Below are positions 6,969 to 15,893 of a stretch of 53,003 nt of DNA, piece after piece (position 1 is the first letter of the stretch; the number at the start of each line of letters is the position of its first letter). A program made the position numbers and the translations under genes. The notes beneath the pieces are model-generated. The model saw only the letters and a list, made by a program, of their open reading frames with translations, searched no databases and had not been told where the DNA came from. The stretch is from IMG/VR virus record IMGVR_UViG_3300030101_003060, positions 1 to 53,003 of that record; one strand, 5' to 3'. The stretch comes from a virus.

Positions 6969-8874
6969 GGGGAATGAACTTTTCCCCCTTCCCCCTGATT
7001 ATATGGAGTTGTCGAATGACGGCCAGCGTGAAGCTCGCGTAAATGCGTGCAGACAATGGCTCGTACCTGTAACAACTCCACAAGACAAGACTGACCGATT
7101 TATTGGGTCAATGTTGTTTTTTGATCATTGGTATTTGTGTCCTGACGAAGAAGACGATTTCAACCCCATGTTCTATGACGAGGATCCTGTCCCCCTACCA
7201 GACGGACACCTTGGCATCTACAAGGAATGGGCAACCAACAGAGCATCCATTGCCATTGCACCCCGAGGATTCGCCAAGTCCAACTGCATCCGCAAGTCGA
7301 TCCTTCTCCAAATGCTGACAAGGCCCGGCTACTCCTTTATTTACGCAACTTCCACTAACGATAACGCCAAGCAGACCGGCCAGATTATTAAGACCCAGTT
7401 CCAACAGAACTCGCGTATCTTTGATGACTGGTCTCCTGAGTTTGACGATAACCGGATTGTGCCTCGTCGAGGTGAAGCATCGTTTGGTATCGAGTTGATG
7501 TACTTGAAGAATGGATCTTGGTTCCGGGCGATCTCGTCAGAGTCACGTCAGCGTGGTGGTCGCCCTCGATGCTATGTTCTTGATGACCCTGAATACGATC
7601 CCCGTGCCAGCACTTCGATGTCAGTGCTTCGATCCTACATGGACACCTTGCTGTTCAAGGTTGTCATGCCGATGATTACTCGACCCGGCACCAGCCTTAG
7701 ATGGTTGGCTACCTTTGTGAGTCGCCGCCACTATGCGTGGTACGCAATGGAAACGCAGGAGACAGAAAAGGGAACTCGTTCAAGGGATTCTCGATTTGAT
7801 CACTGGTCACGAATGATCATCAAGGCTGCATATAAGGATACCAGCGACAAGTTGATTTCCTGTTGGCCTGAGATGTGGCCGGTAGATAGAGAACAAAAAG
7901 AAAACGATCCTCGCCTCAAGGAACGTATCAGCCTTGAGGAGATCCGTGAACAAATTGGATCCGCCAACTTCGCATCAGAGTACATGGCAGATCCCGGTGC
8001 CAGCGAAGATGCGTTCTTCCCTGAACTGGACGAGTCTCATTCTTGGTGGTTGACCTCTGTTGATGCCAGTTACGGTCTGAATCCAAGAGACTCTTCCACC
8101 CTAATGAACTGGAAAGGTCTGGACGGTAACACCAAGAAGATGCCGATGTCTGACTTCTTAAAGGAGTCGTGGCTCTTTATGACGGTTGATACGTCATGGA
8201 CCTCCACGGGGGATTCCGACTTCAAGGTTTGCACCGTTATGGCGGCCACCCCCGACAACGAACTCTTCGTGATTGATACGTGGGGGGGACAGTGTGATGA
8301 AAACACCCTCATCAAACACATCTTTGAGATAGCCGACAAGTGGAAAGTTCCTTCCATCCACCCCGAAGTGGTTCGTCAGAGCATTGCCCTGTACCAAAAC
8401 TTGGACAGCCTCGTAAAGCAGAGGGCTACTGAGATGTTCGACGTGGCCCATATGCCCAAGATTGTCCCTCTCAAGGTTGGGATGGTGGCAAAATCCACCC
8501 GCATTGCCGCTCTCCAGTTCCGGTTTGAGAACGGACTCATCAAGCTGCCTTTGGAACGAAGAATGGACCGCCATTGGTCGATGTTGTTTGACCAGATTGA
8601 GCAGTTCAACCCTGAAGTAGCAGACGGTGGACTAGCCAAGGACGACCATATCGACACTGTCTCCATGTCAGGCAACATCCTGAAGGGGCGTATTTCACGC
8701 CCAACCTACGATGTGGAAGACGATAGGACCCCCGAAGAACATATTATAGAGGGGGATTTTACGGATGAAGCCGGGATCCCTTGGGCATACAGGCTTCAAA
8801 AGCTGGACCCCTCCCTCTTGGATGCTATTGGAGAAGAACGTGGAAACGAACCTGATAAACCCTCAAGAGTCTGA
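6937..8874 (+). CDS. terL: Terminase large subunit (TerL)
   Basis: DNA-packaging motor, 645 residues. The N-terminal ATPase has Walker A APRGFAKS at 108-115 and Walker B CYVLDD at about 212-217. The C-terminal nuclease has the first acidic motif MTVDTS (Asp418) and a late DDHIDTVS. ATG 6937 is chosen because GGGGGAA precedes it and because the FPLPPDYMEL segment, which looks native, lies upstream of the next Met (7003). It would cut and translocate DNA into the capsid through the portal, whose gene lies just downstream. The overall type resembles T7-like or marine podovirus terminases. Confidence 0.9.
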   Translation: MRIRRIPTRSEGNELFPLPPDYMELSNDGQREARVNACRQWLVPVTTPQDKTDRFIGSMLFFDHWYLCPDEEDDFNPMFYDEDPVPLPDGHLGIYKEWATNRASIAIAPRGFAKSNCIRKSILLQMLTRPGYSFIYATSTNDNAKQTGQIIKTQFQQNSRIFDDWSPEFDDNRIVPRRGEASFGIELMYLKNGSWFRAISSESRQRGGRPRCYVLDDPEYDPRASTSMSVLRSYMDTLLFKVVMPMITRPGTSLRWLATFVSRRHYAWYAMETQETEKGTRSRDSRFDHWSRMIIKAAYKDTSDKLISCWPEMWPVDREQKENDPRLKERISLEEIREQIGSANFASEYMADPGASEDAFFPELDESHSWWLTSVDASYGLNPRDSSTLMNWKGLDGNTKKMPMSDFLKESWLFMTVDTSWTSTGDSDFKVCTVMAATPDNELFVIDTWGGQCDENTLIKHIFEIADKWKVPSIHPEVVRQSIALYQNLDSLVKQRATEMFDVAHMPKIVPLKVGMVAKSTRIAALQFRFENGLIKLPLERRMDRHWSMLFDQIEQFNPEVADGGLAKDDHIDTVSMSGNILKGRISRPTYDVEDDRTPEEHIIEGDFTDEAGIPWAYRLQKLDPSLLDAIGEERGNEPDKPSRV

Positions 8875-9121
8875 ACCCAACACTCAATCCGTAACAATTC
8901 CCTACTTCCTTTATGAAGCCATGGCCCGAGCGTACTATGGGAATAGAGCAAATTCGGATTTACCTGTACCCGAACCCCCTTCTCGTAAGGAGAATCTGAA
9001 TTTAGAGGGGGTTTATTTCAATGGTTTAGATGTACCATCTAATTGGAAACCCGGCGGCGTAGCCGCGAAGGACCCTCGACATGTCACACCAGAAGTTCAA
9101 ACTTCCCAAGAAGAAGGTTGA
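8840..9121 (+). CDS. Hypothetical protein between TerL and portal
   Basis: 93 residues from a GTG start at 8840 preceded by GGAG at 6-nt spacing. It overlaps the TerL end by 35 nt and the portal start by 41 nt in different frames. The sequence contains IPYFLYEAMARAYYGN, a plausible helix, then a Pro/Asn-rich stretch. No recognised family. Its position between TerL and portal suggests a small packaging or head accessory. A start upstream of the GTG would only translate terminase sequence in the wrong frame. Confidence 0.55.
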   Translation: METNLINPQESEPNTQSVTIPYFLYEAMARAYYGNRANSDLPVPEPPSRKENLNLEGVYFNGLDVPSNWKPGGVAAKDPRHVTPEVQTSQEEG

Positions 9122-11072
9122 AATCTGTCAGGTCATTCGTGACCACGCCGAAAAGGAAATACAACGTCTTTCCTACCGGCGAATCACTTGGCTCTTGACG
9201 TATTACTATCTCAATGGGATGCGTCGTTTTGACGTGTTTGATCCCAATACCGGCAACTTGTCTCCCCACTATCTTGATGAAGATGGCAACATGGAGTTTC
9301 AGAGTCAGGAAATGCTGTCGGCTATCGACCGTGCATCTGCCCGGCTCTCCTCTATGGACCTTCGTCCCAAGGTTTTAAGGACTGGAACCAGCCTCCCAAT
9401 GATCCGCCAGCGGGCTACGGCCCAACTTCTGGCGGATTCTTTGGTGGCGGATGATCAAATTGCAGAAGTCTCCACCAAGTTTGCCCACCTGTTTACGTCT
9501 TTGGGGTCATGTGGTATTCAGGGGCATATTGTAGATCACCCCACAATCGGACTCACCGCAGACCTTGAGGTTATCCATCCCAAAGAAATCCTTCCTTTCC
9601 CCTCCCTCAACACGGACTACACCAAACAAGCCGGGCTTATTCGCCAGCGTGTTGTCCCGCTTGAAACTCTGATCGAGAAATACGGAGACAAGATCAAGCG
9701 TCACTTGGACGAGATGGAGTTTTATGAGATTGAGATTGGGGATCCACTTGAAGACGTTGACAACAACGAGTCATTGGAAAGCCAAGTCAAAAACCCATTT
9801 AACGATAAGGGGTATAAAGGCGGTGGTGCAGATGCGATGAAGGTAGTGAGGATTCGGGAGCTTTGGATTGATGGCCCCCGAGGAACATGTGATCGTTATA
9901 TCATTTGTTCTGGTGACTACCTTATTGAAGATCAAGATCTCTCTCAGACTCAAACATATTGTCCGATTGGATTCTCTCGTTTCATTGAAAACGGATCTTT
10001 CCATGGGGTCGGACTCTTTGACATGCTGTTTTCCATCAATCGTGAGATGGAGAAAATGTTGAAGTCTCTCTTCAATAATGTGAGAGATATGGATAGGTAC
10101 GGGGTTGTCGTTATGCCGCAAGGATCGTTTAATGAACGATCAGTCCTGCGGGAGGTTGGTAATGGCTTGCGAATGATTTCGTACCAGCCAGACCCCCTCA
10201 ACGAAAAGTTCAGTCCCTTTACGATTGCCCCCCACAATGCGGGAGATATTCCCGGAAAGACTGCGGCTTATGCCAAGCAGTTGATGCAGGGAATCAATCC
10301 GGTCCAAGACCTTATTCAAGAGAAGGGTCGAATCGACTCGGCAACTGGCCTCCAATTCCTAGATGAACAGATCAACCGGGCCATGACAAACCCAACAATG
10401 GGGGTTGTCCAAGCCTTTGGCAAGATGTACAGGAGTATGGTGTCTAATGCCACAAGAGAACTTGTATTGAATCCTCGGCCTATCCCCGTCAAGGCATTTG
10501 ACTTGAATTTGGCAGGGGCAGTTATTGACTTCAATTCAAGCGAGATTTCATTCCAGAACAATCCAATCCCCAATAGTTCCCATCTTACTTATACTGTTCG
10601 TCAGGTCCATCCTCGTTCTGAGGTGGTTCGTAAGCAGGAAGCCATCCAGATGCTACAGTCTGGATTGATGGATCCAGATGGATTTAAGCTCTTTGCTTTG
10701 AAGGAAGGACTTGACTTTGCTATGTGGATTGACGAAGATCAAGCCGCATACGAATTGGTTGTTCAAAATATCCTTACCCTCTTTGGCGATGGAACAGATC
10801 CCGGACAAGTAGTCATTACTCCCCACACTTCACGACCAGAACTTCAACTCCGAGTCCTTTCATCCTTTATGTCTGGACCCATGATGAATCAGGCGGATCC
10901 TGAAGTAGTTGACCAATTCAAAATTTATCGAGAATCACTCATCCAATTCATGGGCCAATCTCTTCCTGAGATGGTTCCAAACCCCGACTCCGCAGCACTA
11001 TTTGCGGAACAACAACCCCAAGCGGGACCTAAGCCCGGTCCCGGCATGATGCAAGGAATGATGAATGTCTGA
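9081..11072 (+). CDS. Portal (head-tail connector) protein
   Basis: 663 residues, the usual size for podovirus portals. It lies between TerL and the scaffold/capsid pair. The N-terminus (RRITWLLTYYYLNGMRRFDV), the wing-like alpha/beta middle and the long amphipathic helical C-terminal half ending in a Gly/Met/Pro-rich tail (PKPGPGMMQGMMN) fit the family. A portal dodecamer occupies one capsid vertex, docks terminase during packaging and then binds the adaptor. SD GAAGGA upstream. The scaffold gene starts inside its last codons. Confidence 0.85.
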   Translation: MSHQKFKLPKKKVEICQVIRDHAEKEIQRLSYRRITWLLTYYYLNGMRRFDVFDPNTGNLSPHYLDEDGNMEFQSQEMLSAIDRASARLSSMDLRPKVLRTGTSLPMIRQRATAQLLADSLVADDQIAEVSTKFAHLFTSLGSCGIQGHIVDHPTIGLTADLEVIHPKEILPFPSLNTDYTKQAGLIRQRVVPLETLIEKYGDKIKRHLDEMEFYEIEIGDPLEDVDNNESLESQVKNPFNDKGYKGGGADAMKVVRIRELWIDGPRGTCDRYIICSGDYLIEDQDLSQTQTYCPIGFSRFIENGSFHGVGLFDMLFSINREMEKMLKSLFNNVRDMDRYGVVVMPQGSFNERSVLREVGNGLRMISYQPDPLNEKFSPFTIAPHNAGDIPGKTAAYAKQLMQGINPVQDLIQEKGRIDSATGLQFLDEQINRAMTNPTMGVVQAFGKMYRSMVSNATRELVLNPRPIPVKAFDLNLAGAVIDFNSSEISFQNNPIPNSSHLTYTVRQVHPRSEVVRKQEAIQMLQSGLMDPDGFKLFALKEGLDFAMWIDEDQAAYELVVQNILTLFGDGTDPGQVVITPHTSRPELQLRVLSSFMSGPMMNQADPEVVDQFKIYRESLIQFMGQSLPEMVPNPDSAALFAEQQPQAGPKPGPGMMQGMMNV

Positions 11073-11952
11073 AGAAACGAACGAAGTCGAACCCACAAAT
11101 GAAGCCCCCCAAGAAACGCCGCAAGAAACCATCGATCTGGACCAAAAGATCAAAGTGGGGGGAGAAGAATACTCGCAACACGAATTGGCAGAAACGGTTG
11201 AGAACTTCGACACCCTTCGTGAATATGCTCAGAATCTTGAGGAATTCCAACAAGCCACAATGAGGCTGATGGATCCAAACACAGACACGGAAGTCAAGAA
11301 AAGAGATGCCCGTAATATCCTTCTTGCTTCAAATTACACCCCAGAGCAGGTAGAGGAATGGGTGAAAATCTATGACGAGAATCCTCCGATGACAGAAGAA
11401 CAACAACAACAGCCTCAGAATGACCCTATGGCCCAGCAAGCCATGGCGAATTCTCAAAGAGTGAATGATGAAGTTTTGAAGTTGCGGGCACAAATGCTGC
11501 AACAAAATATGGAAAAAGAAGTTTCGACTGCACTTTCCAACAATAATGATGGGAAAGTCCTAATGGATTGGCTTGAAACCAATCGACAAGGTGAAGAACT
11601 CAGCACCGTCAAAGAAAGTCTTTCGGAGAGAGTCAGGACTCAGGCCCTCGAAAACCTCCGACAACGACGAAACCACGCCGGTTCGTTTGACGATTCATGG
11701 GTTGGAGAAGAGGTTTCTAAGGCTGCCCAAAAGGTAGCCAAAGACATGCTCACGGTAATCGGTGACACCTCCAAGATTGGACGTGTTTCGGAAACAGAAG
11801 GGCAAACTGAAAATCTGTACCGCAAGGACCCTGTAAAACTGCCCGACACAAAGGGTAAGTCCTTCGGTGACGTTGAAGCCCAGTTGCGTGACTGGACTTC
11901 AGATCAGCTCCTTCGGTCGCTTTCCGATCCCGGTGGCGACACTAAAGCGTGA
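11065..11952 (+). CDS. Capsid scaffolding protein
   Basis: 295 residues, very acidic with a disordered N-terminus (repeated PQET), Gln-rich linkers and long predicted coiled-coil helices (NSQRVNDEVLKLRAQMLQQN). Placement between portal and major capsid protein, size and composition are those of podovirus scaffolds, which guide procapsid assembly and then leave. The start overlaps the portal stop (ATGTCTGA). No protease gene is evident nearby, so exit without cleavage is likelier. Confidence 0.85.
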   Translation: MSEETNEVEPTNEAPQETPQETIDLDQKIKVGGEEYSQHELAETVENFDTLREYAQNLEEFQQATMRLMDPNTDTEVKKRDARNILLASNYTPEQVEEWVKIYDENPPMTEEQQQQPQNDPMAQQAMANSQRVNDEVLKLRAQMLQQNMEKEVSTALSNNNDGKVLMDWLETNRQGEELSTVKESLSERVRTQALENLRQRRNHAGSFDDSWVGEEVSKAAQKVAKDMLTVIGDTSKIGRVSETEGQTENLYRKDPVKLPDTKGKSFGDVEAQLRDWTSDQLLRSLSDPGGDTKA

Positions 11953-11963
11953 GGTAATTTCAA

Positions 11964-13523
11964 ATGGCTAATGATGGCGCAACAACGGGACAGCTTTTCG
12001 ATAAGGAAAGCACCCGTATTGAGGAGGTTCTGTCGAAGCAAATCGACACGATCCTCCCGACTATGGACCCAATTTGGCGAGACACTGTTGTCTCGTCGCA
12101 GGGCGTTGGAAGTGTCAGTGAATTCTCTAAGGACTTTGAAGTCAACAAGCTCTATCGCACCGGCATGACCGGCGTGATCGAACAGGGTGATACTGTTGAC
12201 GATTTCTTCCTTTATGGTGACGCAGACGCTACCGAAATGGGTTCTCGTCTTCGTAGAAACTCTGCCACTAAGTTTTTCCCCGATCCGATGGACGGTCCTA
12301 AGCAAAAGACCTTCCGTCTGACCGTGGCTATGCGGGCTATGTACACCAACCTGTCTCTCACTCTTGGTGAGATGCAGATGGATGCAACTCCTGCTGTCGT
12401 GGACTCTGTGATCTCCCCGATCCTTCAGGGTTTCGCTCAGAACCTGTCGCACACTCTGTGCAACTACTGGTACCTGAGCCAGAACGACTCGTACCGTCTG
12501 GGTACCGTTGGCTCTATTGCCACCGGACACACGACCCTTACTGGTTCCGGCGGTCCAACCGACACCGGAGGCAGCATTAAGTCGATCCGCATCAACACTC
12601 AAGAAGGAGCCTATGATCGCTTCTTCACCGGTCAGCGTGTGGACATCTACAACGGTGGTGTTCGTCTTAACGACAACGGCAGTGGTACTTATTACCCCGC
12701 CTATGTCGCAAGCGTTGACGACCTGAAGGGCGAAGTCGTTATCGTCATTCCTTCAGGTGGTTTGTCGGCAGACATCGCTGAGAACCACATCATCTACTAC
12801 GCCAACAGTGGCGAAACGCGAGACAGCACTTCTGCGGCGGCGTTTACCGGCATTGCTGGTGTTAACTCTTGGCTCAAGAATACTGGTAATCTGCTTGGTG
12901 ACGAAGCTCACGGTACGAGTGCTATTGATGTTGATGAGCATCCCGAGTTCAAGTCGTTCTTCAAGAGTGGCGTTGGCGTTCTGACTGAGCATAAGCTCCG
13001 TCAGTATCTCCGTCGTTTCCACGCGGCTAAGGCAAAGCTCGGTCAGACCATTGACAGCCTTGTTGCTTCTGATGGTGTCTGGCTTTCTTACGAAGCCCAG
13101 AAGATCGGTCAGTACCAAATCGACCGTACCGGCAACCTTTCAAACATGAACAATCAGGGTTCCGCTGAGGGCTTTGCGTTCACGTTTGAAGGTCGCACCT
13201 ACAAGGGCAACACTTCGCAGTACGTCGAAGACGGCTCTGTCTACGGTGTGAAGACTTCCGGTAATAACTGGAAGCGGTATGTACCGCCGGATTACAGTGG
13301 TCTTCAGAAGATGGGTGAGGCTCCCAGTCACGTTCCGTTCCGGTTCGTGGTCCCGGCTCTCACCGGCGGCAGCAGTGTGAAGTTCCCGTATCTGAAGAGC
13401 AACGGTCAGCAGATGACTGAAGCTGTTCAGATGCCCGGTATGCTTCGTATGCAGTTGATCCCCGATCAGCCCGCAGGTATGAAGCTCACTGGTGTCACGA
13501 CCGACACGGTCTACGGTGACTGA
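11964..13523 (+). CDS. Major capsid protein
   Basis: 519 residues following the scaffold after 11 nt, with a GAGG SD, and followed by a strong hairpin (13531-13556), as expected for the most heavily expressed gene. Few charged runs, evenly mixed alpha/beta, no N-terminal propeptide obvious. The central Gly/Ser/Thr-rich part (about 185-310) may be an inserted surface domain. HK97-fold is expected for tailed phages but cannot be proved from sequence by eye. It also uses codons more uniformly than neighbours (CGT, GGT, CTC), consistent with high expression. Confidence 0.85.
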   Translation: MANDGATTGQLFDKESTRIEEVLSKQIDTILPTMDPIWRDTVVSSQGVGSVSEFSKDFEVNKLYRTGMTGVIEQGDTVDDFFLYGDADATEMGSRLRRNSATKFFPDPMDGPKQKTFRLTVAMRAMYTNLSLTLGEMQMDATPAVVDSVISPILQGFAQNLSHTLCNYWYLSQNDSYRLGTVGSIATGHTTLTGSGGPTDTGGSIKSIRINTQEGAYDRFFTGQRVDIYNGGVRLNDNGSGTYYPAYVASVDDLKGEVVIVIPSGGLSADIAENHIIYYANSGETRDSTSAAAFTGIAGVNSWLKNTGNLLGDEAHGTSAIDVDEHPEFKSFFKSGVGVLTEHKLRQYLRRFHAAKAKLGQTIDSLVASDGVWLSYEAQKIGQYQIDRTGNLSNMNNQGSAEGFAFTFEGRTYKGNTSQYVEDGSVYGVKTSGNNWKRYVPPDYSGLQKMGEAPSHVPFRFVVPALTGGSSVKFPYLKSNGQQMTEAVQMPGMLRMQLIPDQPAGMKLTGVTTDTVYGD

Positions 13524-13530
13524 TGTTAAT

Positions 13531-13556
13531 GGGAGGGGGGCTTAGTCCCCCCTCCC
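13531..13556 (+). terminator. Hairpin terminator after the capsid gene
   Basis: Perfect 10-bp stem GGGAGGGGGG / CCCCCCTCCC with a 6-nt loop, starting 8 nt after the capsid stop. The following bases are C- and T-rich (TCCCTTTGGGG) but not a clean T-run, so it may be a partial terminator or an mRNA 3'-end stabiliser that raises capsid expression over downstream genes. Confidence 0.75.
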
Positions 13557-13574
13557 TCCCTTTGGGGTTTTGCT

Positions 13575-14447
13575 ATGCCCGGACCCGGAATGTACAATCT
13601 CCCTAGTTACGGTCAAAACCGTAGGCAAGGGACATACGATACCTCTCAGAGGGATCAGGAAATTTCAGATGTTGCTGCTCGTCAGCAACACCAGCAGGAA
13701 ATGATTAAGGAGTTTGGAAGGAATCACCCCCTTACAAACCCGATCCTTAATGTAGATCCAAACCGTCTTCAAAATCCTGAAGCCCGTGAACAATACAGGC
13801 AGGCAGTTACCGCTGCAAATACTGCAAGAGAAGACCTTAGAAATACAATTTGGCAGATGAGAAATCCTCGTCCCGGATCAGGTCCTCAAATCGGTGCTAA
13901 CCCCGATTACCTTGAGGCTCTTGTTTTTGGAGGACAAGGACAACAAGCGGCCAGTAATTGGGCACAGCAATTATCTGATAATAGAGCAAGATATGGCTCT
14001 TCGATACCGACTATGGCGGACAGAGTAGCCGTAGGAAATAGAGCAAACGATGCCCTTCAAGGCATTCCGGGCATATCTGATGCTGCACAATTTACAATGA
14101 TGTCTATGCTTCCTGCGGCAGGACAGGCTTTGAGAACTGCTCCCGTCATTAGTCAAGTTAGAAGCGGACTAGAAAGAGTGGGTAATGTTGCTTCTAGGGT
14201 GCCTGGAGCAACTCAAGCAAATACTCTTGCAAAAAAACTTGATCCAACAGATCTTGGAAAGTTTACAGCAGACGAAGGATTTAAGACTGCACTAAGAGGC
14301 GGAAATCCTTTTGTTAAAGGTGCGGTCATTGAACAGTTAGGAACTTCTCAAGCAGGGCAAAATGTAGCATCTCTTTCCGGTTGGAGGCACGCAATGGGTG
14401 TGCCAAGTCACATGAAATGGATCCCTCTTATAGCGGGATCACAGTAA
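13575..14447 (+). CDS. Hypothetical protein downstream of capsid
   Basis: 290 residues, starting MPGPGMYNLPSYGQNRRQGT. The N-terminus is disordered and Gln/Pro/Arg-rich; the middle and C-terminus have alternating amphipathic helices and Gly/Ala segments (MTMSMLPAAGQAL-like hydrophobic patch around 175-185) that might contact membrane. No recognised family. The composition resembles internal virion proteins of this window (27529, 28605). It follows the capsid terminator hairpin, so its level is probably lower than that of the capsid gene. Confidence 0.6.
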   Translation: MPGPGMYNLPSYGQNRRQGTYDTSQRDQEISDVAARQQHQQEMIKEFGRNHPLTNPILNVDPNRLQNPEAREQYRQAVTAANTAREDLRNTIWQMRNPRPGSGPQIGANPDYLEALVFGGQGQQAASNWAQQLSDNRARYGSSIPTMADRVAVGNRANDALQGIPGISDAAQFTMMSMLPAAGQALRTAPVISQVRSGLERVGNVASRVPGATQANTLAKKLDPTDLGKFTADEGFKTALRGGNPFVKGAVIEQLGTSQAGQNVASLSGWRHAMGVPSHMKWIPLIAGSQ

Positions 14448-14475
14448 ACAAAAGGGTATTAAATTCGGGGGAAAT

Positions 14476-14724
14476 ATGGAGGGGCTTGAAAGTCATATCA
14501 TTGATATTGCCATGACGGCAATAGGGTCAGCGGTATTTGGATTGATCGGCTTTGTATGGAAAATTAGCCACAAGGTCAGCGAGTTGGACAAAAAGGTAGA
14601 AGGTTTAAGAGATCTCCAAGTTACAGATTCTCGTCAATTTAGAAAAGACATTGACTACATATTGAATAAAGTGGACAACCACGGCGACAAGATGTATTCG
14701 ATTGTCAAGAACTTAAAAGATTGA
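14476..14724 (+). CDS. Small membrane protein with coiled coil (holin/spanin-like topology)
   Basis: 82 residues. One transmembrane segment (about 10-29, IAMTAIGSAVFGLIGFVWKI) is followed by a charged heptad-rich coiled coil to the C-terminus. GGGGGAA SD supports ATG 14476. Topology N-out/C-in or the reverse cannot be told. Such TM-plus-coil proteins are often annotated as holin- or spanin-like in phages, but no endolysin lies next to it, so membrane docking of virion parts is also possible. The protein at 44826-45086 has a similar plan. Confidence 0.65.
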   Translation: MEGLESHIIDIAMTAIGSAVFGLIGFVWKISHKVSELDKKVEGLRDLQVTDSRQFRKDIDYILNKVDNHGDKMYSIVKNLKD

Positions 14725-14726
14725 TT

Positions 14727-15389
14727 ATGCCAAAAGAAGGAAGCCAAGAATTGGAGAACCGGCGGCAAGAAGAAAAAGAAGTAGGGTCTCCGAAATGGAG
14801 ATTAAAGGTAGTTGCTGAACTCAAGCAATGGAGTAAGCAAGTGCTGGAACGACCTTCAGACCACTACAACGGTCTGCCTCCTTGTCCTTTTGCCCGTAAG
14901 GCTTGGCTCGACAACAAGGTCAAGATTGACTTTGGTAGCAAGAAAGAAATCATTAAAAACTGCATCAACTGGAATGACGACATTGAACTGTTGATTGTCG
15001 TTGTAGAGGACCCCAAGTGGGGAGATATTGATGATTGGTGCGAAGTCGAAAACGATCAACTGTCAAATGATAATTTGACGCTTATGGCTTTCTGCCATGA
15101 GGGCGATGCGGTTCCTCCGGGTCAGCCAGAAGAAGAATTGGAAGATTGGGATCATCTGATTGATGAGCCTTATTCCATGGTATTTATTCAAAGGCTTTCA
15201 ACCGTAAACGCTGCCAGCGAAAAGTTGGAGCGCCAAGGTTACTACAAGAACTGCACGGCGGAGTTCTTGGAGTATGTTACTGACCGTCGTGAAAGGCAAC
15301 ACAATGGCAGGTATGCGAAACGGAATGGGCAAGGGCAAGAAAAAGGTCATGGGCAAGAAGAAGGCTGCAAAGAAGCCCGCATTTCTTAA
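14727..15389 (+). CDS. Hypothetical acidic protein
   Basis: 220 residues from ATG 14727; no strong SD, and TTG 14721 is an alternative. A compact alpha/beta domain (residues about 25-190) contains PPCPFARKAW, then a strongly acidic segment. The PCPFARKAW element reminds me of a recurrent uncharacterised phage protein, but I cannot name the family. The last ~28 residues overlap, in another frame, the start of the Lys-rich mini-protein at 15304, which explains their odd Gln/Gly/Lys composition. Confidence 0.6.
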   Translation: MPKEGSQELENRRQEEKEVGSPKWRLKVVAELKQWSKQVLERPSDHYNGLPPCPFARKAWLDNKVKIDFGSKKEIIKNCINWNDDIELLIVVVEDPKWGDIDDWCEVENDQLSNDNLTLMAFCHEGDAVPPGQPEEELEDWDHLIDEPYSMVFIQRLSTVNAASEKLERQGYYKNCTAEFLEYVTDRRERQHNGRYAKRNGQGQEKGHGQEEGCKEARIS

Positions 15390-15411
15390 GAAGATTAAGA
15401 AGAAGAAATAA
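15304..15411 (+). CDS. Lys-rich mini-protein, 35 residues
   Basis: ATG 15304 is preceded by GAAAGG at 7-nt spacing; the frame ends TAA at 15411, two bases before the next gene. Nearly half the residues are Lys and the protein ends IKKKK. It overlaps the end of the 14727 gene in another frame. It is the first of a tandem set of tiny basic proteins (15304-16114). Such proteins would bind nucleic acid non-specifically; possible roles are DNA condensation in the head or ejection with the genome. Function is inferred from charge only. Confidence 0.6.
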   Translation: MAGMRNGMGKGKKKVMGKKKAAKKPAFLKKIKKKK

Positions 15412-15413
15412 TC

Positions 15414-15671
15414 ATGGCAAAAAAAAAGGGTGCTATGAAGGGATGCGGCATCAAGAACAAATGTAAGTCCAAAGCAGGAGGTTTGACTGCTAAGGGCCGC
15501 CGCATGATTAACAAGAAGACAGGTTCTAACCTCAAGGCCCCTCAGCCTGGAGGTGGTTCTCGCAAAAAGTCATACTGTGCCCGATCAGCGGGACAGATGA
15601 AGAAGTTCCCCAAGGCAGCCAAGGATCCGAATAGTCGGCTTCGTAAAGCTCGCCGCAGATGGAAGTGCTGA
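15414..15671 (+). CDS. Small basic Cys-containing phage protein (DUF6321-like)
   Basis: 85 residues, about one third Lys/Arg, four Cys (CGIKNKC near the N-terminus, then YC and a final C). The middle GGLTAKGRRMINKKTGSNLK and the later KSYCARSAGQMKKFPKA match, from memory, an uncharacterised domain widespread in phages and large viruses (I believe DUF6321). Cys spacing could form a zinc site. It belongs to the tandem basic cluster next to virion genes, which suggests a packaged or head-associated nucleic-acid-binding protein; this is inference. Confidence 0.7.
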   Translation: MAKKKGAMKGCGIKNKCKSKAGGLTAKGRRMINKKTGSNLKAPQPGGGSRKKSYCARSAGQMKKFPKAAKDPNSRLRKARRRWKC

Positions 15672-15672
15672 T

Positions 15673-15831
15673 ATGGCTAAGAAGAAGTCAGGCGGCAAGA
15701 AGGATGCTTGCTACCACAAGGTCAAGAGCCGCTACAAGAAGTGGCCTTCTGCTTACGCTAGTGGTGCCCTCGTCAAGTGCCGTAAGAAAGGTGCCAAGAA
15801 TTGGGGCACTGGAGGTAAGAAGAAGAAGTGA
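15673..15831 (+). CDS. Small basic Cys-containing protein, 52 residues
   Basis: Starts at ATG 15673, one base after the previous stop. The sequence has a Lys-rich head and tail around a conserved-looking core, DACYHKVKSRYKKWPSAYAS followed by GALVKCRKKG. I recall this YxxWPSAYASGALVKCR core from other phage and virus small proteins of unknown function. Two Cys and one His might coordinate metal or form a disulfide. Third member of the basic cluster. Confidence 0.7.
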   Translation: MAKKKSGGKKDACYHKVKSRYKKWPSAYASGALVKCRKKGAKNWGTGGKKKK

Positions 15832-15845
15832 TACCTGCTTCTGAA

Positions 15846-15893
15846 ATGATTTGCTCTCGCTGCGGTAAAAAATGGACGGAGTGTCGTTGCTAA
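15846..15893 (+). CDS. Possible 15-residue CxxC/CxC micropeptide
   Basis: ATG 15846 to TAA 15893 encodes MICSRCGKKWTECRC, with CSRC and CRC in a zinc-knuckle-like arrangement. The stop overlaps the next gene's ATG (TAATG), so translation here would couple to the next gene. The upstream SD is weak. It could be a real micropeptide, a leader for coupling, or the remnant of a larger gene; confidence is low. Confidence 0.3.
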   Translation: MICSRCGKKWTECRC